A DNA stretch of 64,000 nucleotides from Parafrankia irregularis (GTDB lineage Bacteria > Actinomycetota > Actinomycetes > Frankiales > Frankiaceae), in the NCBI RefSeq assembly GCF_001536285.1, contig NZ_FAOZ01000031.1, positions 38,402 through 102,401 of the forward strand, in the 5' to 3' direction. Positions 1 through 8,697 of the stretch are shown here, in pieces. A program made the translations under genes and the position numbers. The first letter of the stretch is position 1. Every line of letters begins with the position of its first letter. The notes under the pieces were generated by a model. The model saw nothing but the letters and a program-made list of their open reading frames with translations, was not told where the DNA came from and ran no database searches.

Positions 1-91
1 TGAGTCATTTTCGACTCAGCTCGTCCACCAGCTCCAACAGCTCGGCCACCAGGTCACCCTGACAGCCTCACCCTGAGTCATTTTCGACTCA
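1..91. repeat. Pair of identical palindromes TGAGTC-N6-GACTCA
   Basis: The 18-base string TGAGTCATTTTCGACTCA occurs at 1-18 and again at 74-91. Each copy is a perfect 6-bp inverted repeat around ATTTTC. Two identical palindromes 73 bp apart could be operators or the edge of a larger repeat that continues left of the window. No gene is recognisable in 1-250. Confidence 0.6.
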
Positions 92-250
92 GTACTAAGC
101 GGTACGGGCGGTTCCCGACAGCACCGGCCACCCGGACAGCCGCGTCGAGGCCGTCCCCCTGTGGCCACGGTGGCGGCGCGAGGCCGGGTGGGGCCATGGC
201 GGTGACACTGACGAGTCAAGGGAAATTTTGTCTGAACTTTACCTTTCTTC

Positions 251-269
251 TGTAAGGAATTTTCATACA
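251..269. promoter_or_regulatory. Candidate operator upstream of the phosphoesterase-rpiR operon
   Basis: TGTAAGGAATTTTCATACA is an imperfect palindrome (TGTA...TACA arms, about 14 of 19 positions symmetric) in an AT-rich stretch about 50 bp before the ATG at 321. The operon's second gene is an RpiR-family regulator, so an autoregulatory site is plausible. This is inference. Confidence 0.3.
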
Positions 270-320
270 TCGCGACCCGAAGGATTGTAAACGATCTTTC
301 GTCGATGGCTAGACTGAGGC

Positions 321-2533
321 ATGCAGATCACCGGCGCCGTGCTCACCATCCACGGCAACGCGCTCGCAGGGATCGCGGTAAGTGACGGGCGGACCTGGAC
401 GTTCACTCGCGACGACGGCTCGTTCAGCCTCCGCACCGTGCCGGGGCGCCCGGTCTGGGCCGGCGCCCCAACGGCTGGACGGGCCGCTGGTGGCAGCACG
501 CGGCGGCGGGGGAGCCGCTACTGTTTCAGCTTCACCCGAGCCGCGCCGGTGGCGATCCACACCCACCCTCAGGGGAGCTGCGATTCGCGCACATCACGGA
601 CACGCATGTCAGCGCGATCGACGGTGACCCGTCCCAGGCGGTCGAGCTCGCCGCCCGCTACGGCGACCAGACGGACACCACCAGCGGCCTGCGCTACGCG
701 CTGGAGGCCGCAGCCGATCACGGCGCGGCATTCGCCGTGATCACCGGTGACCTCACCGACCACGGCACACCCGAAGAGTTCCGGCGCGTGCTCGACTCCC
801 TCGCCGCCGCGCCGCTGCCGGTAGAGATCGTGCCGGGCAACCACGACCACTACGGCCACCGACACCAACCCCACCCCGGCGACACCCCCCACGGTGGCGG
901 GTTTCTCGGCGCGGCAACACTTACCCGCTACGAGCAGGCCATGGGCCCACGCTGGTGGTCAGCCGACCTAGGCGGCGTGCACCTGCTCGCCCTGGACTGG
1001 TTCAGCGCCTGGTGCGGCATCGACGACACAGACCAGCAACGCTTCGTGATCGCAGATCTCGCCACCCGAGCCCCCGGACTGCCGGTCGTCGTGCTCGCCC
1101 ACAACCAGCCCGACCACGACACACTCGCATTGATCCGCTGCAATGCCGCACCCGACGGCCTCCTCGCCGTGCTGTCAGGACATTGGCATGCCGACGCACA
1201 GCGCAATGTCGGCGGCTGTCACCTGCTCAGCACGCCCGCAGCCAGCTTCGGCGGACTGGACTGGTCACCACCGCAACTCCGCCTCATCACCCTCACATCC
1301 TGCCTGAGAACTACGGATCTACGGCACAACACGATCCCAGCGCTACCGAAACCGCCACGGTCACCGACCACGTCTCGCGTCGACGCCCCGACCTCGCCCC
1401 GCACCACCAGCCACTCGATCGGCGACCATCAACATCTTGGCACCCTCGCAACCCTCGCCGGCACCGTCATCGCACCGAGCGCCGACACCCACGGCGCAGG
1501 ACACCTGACCCGCCTACACACCTCTAACACCGACGGTAGCGACGGTAGCGACGGCCGAGTCGACGTGTTGTGGACGATGCGCGTCGCGGACGAACCTGTC
1601 ACCGGCGTTCTCGCCAGCCATGACCAGATCCTGGCGTGCAGCCATGCCGGCACCCTCACCGCGCTCGACCCAGCCACCGGCGCAACCCACTGGACCCGGC
1701 ACCTCCCACACTGGCAGCAACGCCGGCTGCTAGCCACCCCCATCCTCACCGCGACGGGCCGGCTGATCGTCGGTGACGTCGGCGGCATCACCTGCCTGAA
1801 CATCGACACCGGGGATACAGTCTGGCACCGCGACCAGCTCGGCCAGGTTGACACTCTGCTCACCTACGGAACCGGTCTGGCCACCGACCGCTTGGCCGTG
1901 CTGCCCCTCGGCGGCCCCACCCCGGGCCTGACCGCTTTGAACCTGCGCGACGGCACCCTCGCCTGGACCGACCCACCCGGCACACCACCGCCCTCCACCT
2001 CGCTGGTTGCCATTGACGGGACCGATGCGCTATTACTCCGCACCGCAGGACCCACCCTCGAGCGACTGGACCTGTCCACCGGCCAGATTCGGTGGCGCAC
2101 CACCGTGACCGGCCGCTTCTCCACGGCCGCTCCCCTGGTCACCGACGAGGCGATCCTGCTCGTCACCGGCGACGGCATCGCTCACCGGCTCGACCCGGAT
2201 CACGGCGACATCTTCGACCGCCAGCACCTGCACGGGCTGCGCCCCGCCTATGGTCCCTACCGGTCCACCGGAACAGGCGCGCCCACCACTCCCGTCCATA
2301 CCCCCCTCGGACCGATGATCGTGCTGCTCGATGGCAGCATCTGGCAACTGGGCTGCCCCGACGGTCCGCTCCTCGTCGGCGACATCGCGTCGCCCGTCAC
2401 CACCCAGCCTGTTTCACTCGGATTGAACACCCTCGTCGTACTCAGCACTGACGCGGTCGTTCACCTGCTCGACATCAACGCCCCTGTAACCCGCCCCACG
2501 CTCGCCGGTCTGGCATCGTGGCAGGCATCATGA
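321..2533 (+). pseudogene. Metallophosphoesterase fused to PQQ-type beta-propeller, frameshifted near its N-terminus
   Basis: The reading frame from ATG 321 gives a short beta-rich N-terminal domain (MQITGAVLTIHG...). At about 450-466 the homologous reading jumps to another frame, which continues R-P-N-G-W and then open to 2533. The calcineurin-like phosphoesterase motifs all lie in the second frame: HITDTH, GDLTDHG, GNHDHYG, HNQPDHDT and GHWH. About 300 residues with WxxG/DxxTG repeats typical of PQQ-like (quinoprotein) propellers follow. A single-base indel explains the break; it is either a real mutation or an assembly error. The second frame has no good start of its own, so a full protein needs both parts. 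The stop overlaps the start of the rpiR-like gene (ATGA), so the two were co-transcribed. A role in phosphoester or cell-wall sugar metabolism is only a guess from the neighbour. Confidence 0.75.
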
Positions 2534-2791
2534 CCAGCGCCACCCACAACCGCCGACCCAACACCAGTCAACACATCGCAGACGTTGTTGCCAATGGTGG
2601 CACCATCACCGCACAACTCCGCGCCTGCATGCCCACCTTGACCCCCAGTGGTCAACGGATCGGCCAGGCCATCCTCGCCGAACCCCGCGACATCATCCAC
2701 ATGACCGTCACCGACCTCGCCGAACGCACCGAGACCTCGGTCGCCACCATCGTCCGATTCTGCCAGGACATCAGCCTCAAAGGCTTCGCAG

Positions 2792-4623
2792 ACCCTGCTG
2801 GTTTATTCAGGCTGCGTGGGTGAGGTCGAGCCGGGTGAGGTGGGTGGTGCGGGTGCGGTCGAGGGGCTTGCCGGTCCAGTAGGCATCGAGCCGGATCATG
2901 TTGATCGCGGTCGCGGCGATGGTGTGTTCCAGGCTGGTCTTGGACAGGCCGCGGTAGCGGGCGGTCCGGATACCCGTGACGTGGGTGGTCTGGCGGATGG
3001 TGCCCTCGATCCCGGACCGGGCTGCGTAGCGGCGTTTCCATTCGTCGGTCGTCTGTGCGGCCCGTGCGGTGACGGTGGCTTCGTGGAGCTCACGGTCCCG
3101 GAGGGTGATGTGGCGCTGTTTGCCTTTCGTGCACTGTTCCCGGGCCGGGCAGGGACCGCAGGTCGCTTTCGTCCAGGTCACCACGATCACCTCGGCGGCG
3201 CGCTGGCGGGACGGGTTCCACGTCGAGCTGGTCCGGCCCTGCGGGCAGGTGCCGCGGCGGCGGTCGAAGTCGAAGGAGAAACTCGCCTTGTCGTAGCCCG
3301 CCCGGGCTTTCGCCTGGTGGGAGTGGTCGAGCAGGATCGGGGTGACCAGGCGGATCCCATAAGCCCGGGCGGAGTGGATGATCTGGTTGGCGCTGGGGTA
3401 GCCGGAGTCGAGCAGGTGCTCGTCGGGGGCCAGCCCGTTGCGGTCGAGTTCGGTGTGGATGTCATCCAGGGCGGCCGCGTCGGGGGTGGTCGCCGGGGTG
3501 GTCAGCACCCCGATGATCAGGTTCGGGACGTCCCCACGCCCGGTCGTGTCGGGTGCTGGTGCGGGGTCGGGTGGGGTGCAGGTCTCGGTGAGATGGACCT
3601 TGTACCCGTCCCAGCTCTGGTCACGTTTGAGGCTGTGCCGGGTGTCGAGGTCGTAGGGCGAGATCAGGCGGTCTCTGCCAGGCGGGAGACCGTCTCCGCC
3701 TTCGGAGGTGTTCTCCCGCCGTCGTACCACCTCCGTCCCGCTGCCCGTGGTGTACCGGTAGAACTGCTGCACCCAGACCCGCCGTAAAACGTCGACGGCG
3801 GGGATCTGGCGCAGCCAGACCGGCGCGTCGCGGGCGTGGACGGCCGCGAGCAGGTGGTAGCCGTCACGGCCGTACTCGACCATGAGGGCCTTACGCTTCG
3901 TCTCCGACGCGGGAAGACGCCAGGTGTCGACCCGCGCCCCGTACCGCCGCTGCCAGGAGTCGTCGATCACCCCGCCCAGCCAGGCCGGGGCGGCGCTGGC
4001 AAGCGCCTCGAGCGCGGCGCGCACGGTCTCCCCGGCCAGTTCCAGCCGGCACAGCTGCCGGATCGCGCCGAGCACATGGGTGGAATCGGTACGCGCCCGC
4101 CCGCCCGCGGTGAGCAGCCCCTGCGCGACCAGACGCGCCAGAAGCGCGTCGAGGGCGTGGGTCGCGAGATCCCCCGCGACCAGCCGGGTCCGGAACTCCG
4201 TGAACACGCTGGCGTCGAACCCGGGATCGTCGAGATCGAGACCGAGCGCGTACTTCCACGACATCCGGTCCCGGACCGCGTCCGCGGCCTGCCGGTCGGT
4301 GAGGTTCTCGGCGAACTGCAGGACCGTGGCCATCATCAGCTGCGCCGGGGAGATCCCCGGCCGGCCCCGCACCCCGAACGCGCCGGTGAACCGGCCGTCC
4401 TCGTAGACCACGCCGAGCTCGTCACGGATACGCATCGCCAGGTTCCCCTTCGGGAACGCGGCACGCGCGACCTGCGCGGTCAGTGGCGGGACCTCGGGCC
4501 AGGGTCTCGGTTGCAGGGACACGACCAGCATCATCCCGACCCGACACCCACGGCCAGCGTGCCGTCCCGGGTGTTGCGCACGGGTTGAGAGACACCCCCA
4601 CAACCCGAATAAGCCAGCAGGGT
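2792..4623 (-). mobile_element. IS1182-type insertion sequence, complete
   Basis: The 1,832-bp element has terminal inverted repeats: left ACCCTGCTGGTTTATTCAGG, right (reverse complement) ACCCTGCTGGCTTATTCGGG, about 17 of 20 identical. It is flanked by a perfect 8-bp target duplication CTTCGCAG at 2784-2791 and 4624-4631. It carries one transposase gene on the minus strand. The clean ends and intact duplication suggest a recent insertion. Confidence 0.93.
2807..4534 (-). CDS. IS1182-family transposase
   Basis: Encodes about 575 residues from the ATG at 4534 (a second ATG follows directly). The N-terminal region (VPPLTAQVARAAFPKGNLAM, GRPGISPAQLMMATVLQFAENLTDRQAADAVRDR) is the conserved domain of IS1182/IS5-like transposases. 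The DDE RNase H-fold core follows (ARTDSTHVLGAIR first Asp; RSGIEGTIRQ acidic residue near the C-terminus), with a Cys-rich insert (TCPQGRTSS, CGPCPAREQC). Frame and length are full, so it is probably functional. It is read opposite to the interrupted rpiR gene. Confidence 0.92.
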   Translation of the reverse strand: MMLVVSLQPRPWPEVPPLTAQVARAAFPKGNLAMRIRDELGVVYEDGRFTGAFGVRGRPGISPAQLMMATVLQFAENLTDRQAADAVRDRMSWKYALGLDLDDPGFDASVFTEFRTRLVAGDLATHALDALLARLVAQGLLTAGGRARTDSTHVLGAIRQLCRLELAGETVRAALEALASAAPAWLGGVIDDSWQRRYGARVDTWRLPASETKRKALMVEYGRDGYHLLAAVHARDAPVWLRQIPAVDVLRRVWVQQFYRYTTGSGTEVVRRRENTSEGGDGLPPGRDRLISPYDLDTRHSLKRDQSWDGYKVHLTETCTPPDPAPAPDTTGRGDVPNLIIGVLTTPATTPDAAALDDIHTELDRNGLAPDEHLLDSGYPSANQIIHSARAYGIRLVTPILLDHSHQAKARAGYDKASFSFDFDRRRGTCPQGRTSSTWNPSRQRAAEVIVVTWTKATCGPCPAREQCTKGKQRHITLRDRELHEATVTARAAQTTDEWKRRYAARSGIEGTIRQTTHVTGIRTARYRGLSKTSLEHTIAATAINMIRLDAYWTGKPLDRTRTTHLTRLDLTHAA

Positions 4624-5278
4624 CTTCGCAGACCTCAAAATCCGTCTCGCCGCCGAATCCATCCCTGCCGAACGCGGCCTGCACGAAGACGTCGCCGCGG
4701 CCGACGAGCCCGCAACCGTCCTGGACAAGATCCTGAACAGCACCGCCCAAGCAATTACCGAAGCGTCCGGCACGGTCGACCACGACAGTTTCGCCCGGGC
4801 CGTTCAAACCCTCGCCCACGTCGAGCGGCTACTCATACTCGGTGTCGGCACCTCCTCCCCCCTCGCGCAGGACGCCGCGTACCGATTCCGCACCGTCGGG
4901 CTGACCACGGAAGCACCCCTCGACCCACACATCCAGCACGTCACCGCACGCCTGCTCCACCCCGGAACTGCCTGCCTTGCGATCAGCCACACCGGGCAGA
5001 CCCAAGAAACCCTCGCCAGCGCCGCCGCCGCCAAACAAGCCGGCGCCGAAACCATCGCCCTCACCAGCTTCTACCGGTCACCACTCGCCAAAATCGTCGA
5101 AACCTGCCTCGTTGCCGGAAGCCGCGAAACGAAATTTCGCATCGAAGCCATGAGTAGCCGCATCATCCACTCCACCATTCTCGACGCCCTCTACGTCGCC
5201 GTCTGCCTCGCCAACCCAGAACGAGCGCAAACCACCCAGCAACTCACCGCCGAAGTCCTCGCCGAACACCGCATCTAA

Positions 5279-5345
5279 CTTGTCGCTTAACCTTCAGGTG
5301 GGGACTGTGTCGCCAACGGTTTCCGGCAGATTTAATCAGTAGGAC
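5279..5345. mobile_element. Solo end of an IS701-like element
   Basis: CTTGTCGCTTAACC at 5279-5292 differs by one base from the outer end of the IS701-like copy at 19254-20840 (CTTGTCGTTTAACC), and the following bases remain similar. It is preceded by CTAA (5275-5278), which fits the YTAR target of IS701 elements and overlaps the rpiR stop codon. No IS701 transposase remains here, only the terminus. Confidence 0.55.
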
Positions 5346-5518
5346 TCGACGGACAGCCAACGGTCACGGTAAGTGATCGCAAAGGCGTCGATCACGGGTT
5401 TCCAGCGGACCATCCACCGGGCGCGGCCGGCCCCGGTGGGGTCCAGGCTGCGGGTCACGGCGCTATTGCGTTTGGCGAAGGCGGGGCATGCCAGTGGCCG
5501 GGGCGTCTGCCGGTCAGA

Positions 5519-5671
5519 CGGCGGCGGCGAGTTCGGTGAACGCGGCGGCGAAGAAGTGCCGGGCGGCGGCCTGGTCGCGCCGTTCGCTGGCCAGGACGTC
5601 GATGACCTGACCATGCTGGTCAACAGCCCGGTACACGTAGGTCCACCGGCCGGAGACCATCACGTAGGTGT
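5519..5671 (-). pseudogene. IS6-family transposase remnant
   Basis: Minus-strand reading gives NTYVMVSGRWTYVYRAVDQH, then GQVIDVLASERRDQAAARHFF, then AAAFTELAAAV and a stop. The first part is the DDE core region of IS6/IS240-type transposases and the last part is their typical C-terminal end. The roughly 100 residues normally between them are missing, so the gene carries an internal deletion. Its upstream side is cut by the 3' end of a group II intron. Bases 5345-5518, downstream of the stop, hold nothing recognised. Confidence 0.7.
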
Positions 5672-5674
5672 TGG

Positions 5675-5835
5675 GTCGGGCCGAGGCGCGGTGCCAGTCT
5701 TTCGGCTGATCCGTTTCCTCGGCCCGCCCGCCGAGTCGGGTAGGCCGCCGGCGACGTGCCCTGGTTGGGTCCTTTTCCGTCGGCCCCGCCGAACCCGCCG
5801 GGCGGCGTTAACTGCAACGGGCTTTCCAGTGGTTA
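5675..5835 (-). ncRNA. Group II intron 3' end (domain V/VI remnant)
   Basis: Bases 5791-5824 (minus strand) form a 34-nt domain V-like sequence starting AAGCCCG and ending CGGGTTC. Domain VI-like GGCCGAGGAAACGG...CCTCGGCCCGAC follows and ends at 5675. The same order and the same CCGAC end occur at the complete intron (10687) and the deleted one (22765). Extra sequence separates domains V and VI, and everything upstream, including the intron ORF, is gone where the IS110 region begins. The intron 3' end abuts the IS6 transposase remnant, which was probably its host. Confidence 0.65.
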
Positions 5836-5868
5836 TGTCGTGGGTTACGTGGTCGCCGGCCGGCGTGG

Positions 5869-7047
5869 ATGGCCTCGTGGCAGGGGCGGCAGGTGACGAG
5901 TGTCTTTCTCTGCCCCATGGCCATGAGGCGGACCCATGCCGGTTTACAGCGGTTGCGGGCCTGGCTACTGGAACGCCGGGTGGAGGTCGTGGTGCTGGAG
6001 GCCACCTCCGACGACTGGCGGGCGGTCTATTACGTGTTGCAGCCGGATCTGAACCTGATGCTGGTCAACCCCTCTCATCTCAAGGGAATCCGGGGTCGCA
6101 AGACCGATCCCAGTGACGCGGCGTTCCTGGCACGGGCCGGCGCGTCGGGCATGGTGATGGCGTCCTTCGTCCCGGCACGGAAGATCCGGGAACTGCGGGA
6201 CCTGACCCGCCGGCGGACCGAACTGGTGCGCGCCGCAAGCTGGGAGGCTCAGCGGCTGGAGAAGGAGCTCGAGGACACCGGGATGAAACTCGCCGCGGTC
6301 CTCACCAACCTGGTCGGTGTCACCGGCCGGAAGATCCTCGAAGCCCTCGTCACCGGCGAGCGCGACCCCCACCTGCTCGCCGACTTCGCCACCGGCCGGG
6401 CCCGCGCCAAGATCCCGGCACTCATCGAGGCGCTGGACGGCGAGTTCACCGACCACCACGCCTCCATGGTCCGCCACTACCTCGACGAGATCGACCGCTG
6501 GAAGGCGGTCATCGCCGGGTTCGACGAGCGGATCGCGGCCATGCTCACCGGCCAGATGCAGGACCTGGATCTCCTGGCCTCGATCCCCGGCATCGGCCGC
6601 CTCGCGGCCGAGATCATCATCGCGGAGACCGGGGGTGACATGGCCCAGTTCCCCAGCGCCCATCACCTCGCCTCCTGGATCGGGGTCTGCCCAGGCCAGA
6701 ACGAGTCCGCCGGGGTGAACAAGTCCGGCCACATCCGGACCGACAATCGCAACCTCAAACGCCTGCTCGGGATCGCCGCGATGGTGGCGATCAAGAAGAA
6801 GGACTCCTACCTGGGCGCTTTCTACCGCCGGCTCGCCGCCCGCCGGGGCGGCCGACACGCCCAGGTCGCCGTCATGCACAAACTCACCATCGCCATCTGG
6901 CACGTCCTGCACGACAGGGTCCCCTACCGCGACCTGGGCGCCGATCACTTCGCCAAACGAGATCCCGAACGCGCCATGCGCCGCATGATCAAGCAAGCCA
7001 ACAGCCTCGGCCTCACCATCCGCTTCGAACCGATCGGGGTCACCTGA
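5869..7047 (+). CDS. IS110-family transposase, N-terminus atypical
   Basis: Encodes 392 residues. It shows the IS110 DEDD nuclease region (VVLEATSDDWRAVYYVL, RKTDPSDAAFLARAG) and the C-terminal helix-hairpin/transposase_20 domain (LLASIPGIGRLAAEIIIAET, HLASWIGVCPGQNESAG, KSGHIRTDNRNLKRLL). The usual N-terminal GIDVxK motif with the first catalytic Asp is absent: the protein begins MASWQGRQVTSV. A one-base shift at about 5860 would put a V-D dipeptide in place, so an old frameshift is possible. Very little non-coding DNA flanks the gene (intron remnant on the left, a host gene stop 10 bp to the right). The end segment that would encode a bridge RNA is therefore not evident, and the copy is probably immobile. 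Confidence 0.8.
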   Translation: MASWQGRQVTSVFLCPMAMRRTHAGLQRLRAWLLERRVEVVVLEATSDDWRAVYYVLQPDLNLMLVNPSHLKGIRGRKTDPSDAAFLARAGASGMVMASFVPARKIRELRDLTRRRTELVRAASWEAQRLEKELEDTGMKLAAVLTNLVGVTGRKILEALVTGERDPHLLADFATGRARAKIPALIEALDGEFTDHHASMVRHYLDEIDRWKAVIAGFDERIAAMLTGQMQDLDLLASIPGIGRLAAEIIIAETGGDMAQFPSAHHLASWIGVCPGQNESAGVNKSGHIRTDNRNLKRLLGIAAMVAIKKKDSYLGAFYRRLAARRGGRHAQVAVMHKLTIAIWHVLHDRVPYRDLGADHFAKRDPERAMRRMIKQANSLGLTIRFEPIGVT

Positions 7048-7057
7048 GGCGCACCGG

Positions 7058-7556
7058 TCACTTTATTTTCTCGCGGAGGGCGTCGGCCGCCAGGCGCCGG
7101 TTTGAGGTCGCGTTCTTCTCCTCGCTCGGCATTTCCGCGAAGGTCAGGGTGCTGCCGCTGGGTACGAAGATGGTGTCGTAGCCGAAGCCGCCGCTGCCGC
7201 GAGGCTCGGTGGTCAGTGTCCCGTGAACGGTGCCGATGAAGACCCGGACGCCGGTCGCGTCGGCATAGCCGAGAGCGGTCGTGGCCCTGGGTGCCGACGG
7301 TGTCCAGGAACCATGCGACGAGGGCGCCGGGGAGGCCGTTCCAGGCATCGAGTGCCAGACCGGTGTCGTCGACGAGTACCGGACGGTGCAGCTTCGCGTA
7401 GGCGTCCGTGGCTTTGCGTTCCACCACCGTCGCGACGTCGAGCGACTGGATCTCGACGAGGTCCAGTCTGGTCGCGGTGACCTCGATGCCCAGGATGGTG
7501 GAGTACTCGCGGGCCTTGCCTGGATTCCCGGTGATGAGCGTGACACGGTCGATCAT
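7058..7556 (-). pseudogene. Ham1/RdgB-type dITP/XTP pyrophosphatase, decayed
   Basis: From ATG 7556 the protein reads MIDRVTLITGNPGKAREYS... with the family's substrate loop (TGNPGK), VVERKATDAYAKLHRPVLVDDTGL and LPGALVAWFLDTVG. At about 7275 the homologous sequence jumps frame to TALGYADATGVRVFIGTV...RGSGGFGYDTIF, then SEEKNATSNRRLAADALREK and a stop. About 15 residues normally before TALGY are missing, so a small deletion caused the frameshift. Family members hydrolyse non-canonical purine nucleoside triphosphates. This copy should be inactive; as an accessory-region gene it may be a second copy. Confidence 0.8.
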
Positions 7557-7927
7557 GTGTTCCTCGCTTCGGCGTGGTCTCGGCATACTGTGGCGCGGCG
7601 GTGGCGGGCCTACGGATGGCCCACCGTCCGGCTGGTCTCGGCGGACGTGCGCTCGTGTCGTGGGAGGCCGCGGTCGGCAAGTGCCGGGCCCGCGTGCCGA
7701 AGCGGCGTTGCCTGGACGGCCGCGCTACGGTGAAGACGCTTCCCACAGTGGGCTCGTTCCGAGGTCGTGCTCAACCCGGAGCCCACTCGCGGTACCAGCG
7801 CGGTGATCGATGACCACGATCTGGCACCGCACCCCTGGGCATCAGTCGGGCCGCGCCGATCGCGGCCCGACCCGCCTGCCTCGTGGCGACACCGAGGCCT
7901 GAGATCGGAATCTCCAGGAGATGTGTC
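7557..7927. other. Intergenic region with a strong hairpin
   Basis: No convincing gene is seen on either strand. A perfect 10-bp-arm hairpin (TCGGGCCGCG-CCGAT-CGCGGCCCGA) lies at 7846-7870 without a T-run. A good ribosome binding site (CCAGGAG) at 7914-7920 serves the next small gene. Confidence 0.6.
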
Positions 7928-8098
7928 ATGGGCAAGTCGACTCCGATGGACCGCGAGGCCGCCGACCGGATCAGCCGGGCCGCGGTGAACAACCCGAACT
8001 CCGCCACCGCCCTGACCGGCTGGGATGGCCGTGCGCGCGATGCGGCGGACAGCAACGAGGGCGACGACGGGCCGATCTGGGACGATGACGACGAGTGA
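7928..8098 (+). CDS. Small acidic protein, seed-maturation-protein-like
   Basis: A 56-residue protein starts at ATG 7928 about 7 bp after CCAGGAG. The sequence begins MGKSTPMDREAADRISRAAV and resembles the short SMP-type (LEA-like) proteins found in many actinomycetes, which share the TPM...AA.RI pattern. The C-terminus is very acidic (DDGPIWDDDDE). It is likely a soluble, disordered protein. Function unknown; family assignment from memory of the pattern only. Confidence 0.5.
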   Translation: MGKSTPMDREAADRISRAAVNNPNSATALTGWDGRARDAADSNEGDDGPIWDDDDE

Positions 8099-8307
8099 TC
8101 GCGTCGGCCCGGTGGATCTGACCGCGGCCGGGCTGATCAGGGCACGGAGGGTCTACACCGTGGCTTCGTCGATCGACCTATCGTGAGCGCGTGCGCCGGG
8201 TTGCCAGCGGCCGGTGGGGGCACAACCCGGCGCACGCTGGCCCATCTGTGCAGGTCAAGGTGGCTACCAAGACCTCATGGTCGAACCTCTGTGCGATTCT
8301 GGTGGGT

Positions 8308-8490
8308 GTGTGGCTGACGATCGACGGCGAGCGATACGACCCGTCCGGCGCCTACGTCGATCTTGAAGCCGAACGGGCACGGATCGCCCAGGCGCTGTTC
8401 CGCTGTGAGGTTGAGCAGCTCCACCTCGCCGACGGGCGGCGGGTACTGGTGAACTGGCGGTCGGTCCGCCTCGTGCACATCGGGGAGTAA
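8308..8490 (+). CDS. Small hypothetical protein
   Basis: A 60-residue protein with a GTG start at 8308 (GTG 8302 is also in frame); the reading frame is open further upstream to about 8191. It reads WLTIDGERYDPSGAYVDLEAERARIAQALFRC then VEQLHLADGRRVLVNWRSVRLVHIGE. Codon use matches host genes. It looks like a compact beta-rich domain with one Cys. I do not recognise the family. Confidence 0.45.
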   Translation: MWLTIDGERYDPSGAYVDLEAERARIAQALFRCEVEQLHLADGRRVLVNWRSVRLVHIGE

Positions 8491-8697
8491 CGGGCCGGCC
8501 GTCGCCACCCGCTGCAGGAAACGCGAACTACATGGTTGCACCGGGATCGCCGCGGTAGCGGCCCGCGTAGGCGGCGAGCGCAGCATGACCCGATCGCGGC
8601 CCGCACCCGGGCGGATGTTCCACCCGCATCTGGCAGGCGGCCGCACAGCTCGCGCGAAGCGGCGGCGGGCAGTCCCGTGCGGTGATAGCCACGGGAA

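Larger units (their letters stand above)
2530..5278 (+). pseudogene. RpiR-family transcriptional regulator split by an IS element
   Basis: The gene starts at ATG 2530, overlapping the previous stop, and is interrupted after 2791 by an insertion sequence; it resumes at 4632. Removing the element plus one 8-bp target copy gives one 302-residue frame reading ...SLKGFADLKIRLAAES... across the join. Residues 1 to about 80 form the HTH_6/RpiR DNA-binding domain. The C-terminal part is a SIS phosphosugar-binding domain (LLILGVGTSSPLAQDAAYRF, CLAISHTGQT). RpiR proteins control sugar-phosphate or aminosugar genes. Here the DNA-binding and sensor halves are separated, so the gene should be inactive unless the element excises precisely. 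Confidence 0.9.

Noticed and set aside
2816-3787. Plus-strand frame of 323 codons opposite the IS1182 transposase
   Set aside because: Composition-driven shadow with no family features.
7574-7813. Small plus-strand frame of 79 codons in the intergenic region after the Ham1 gene
   Set aside because: No ribosome binding site, no protein-like pattern, and overlapped by equally open frames on both strands.
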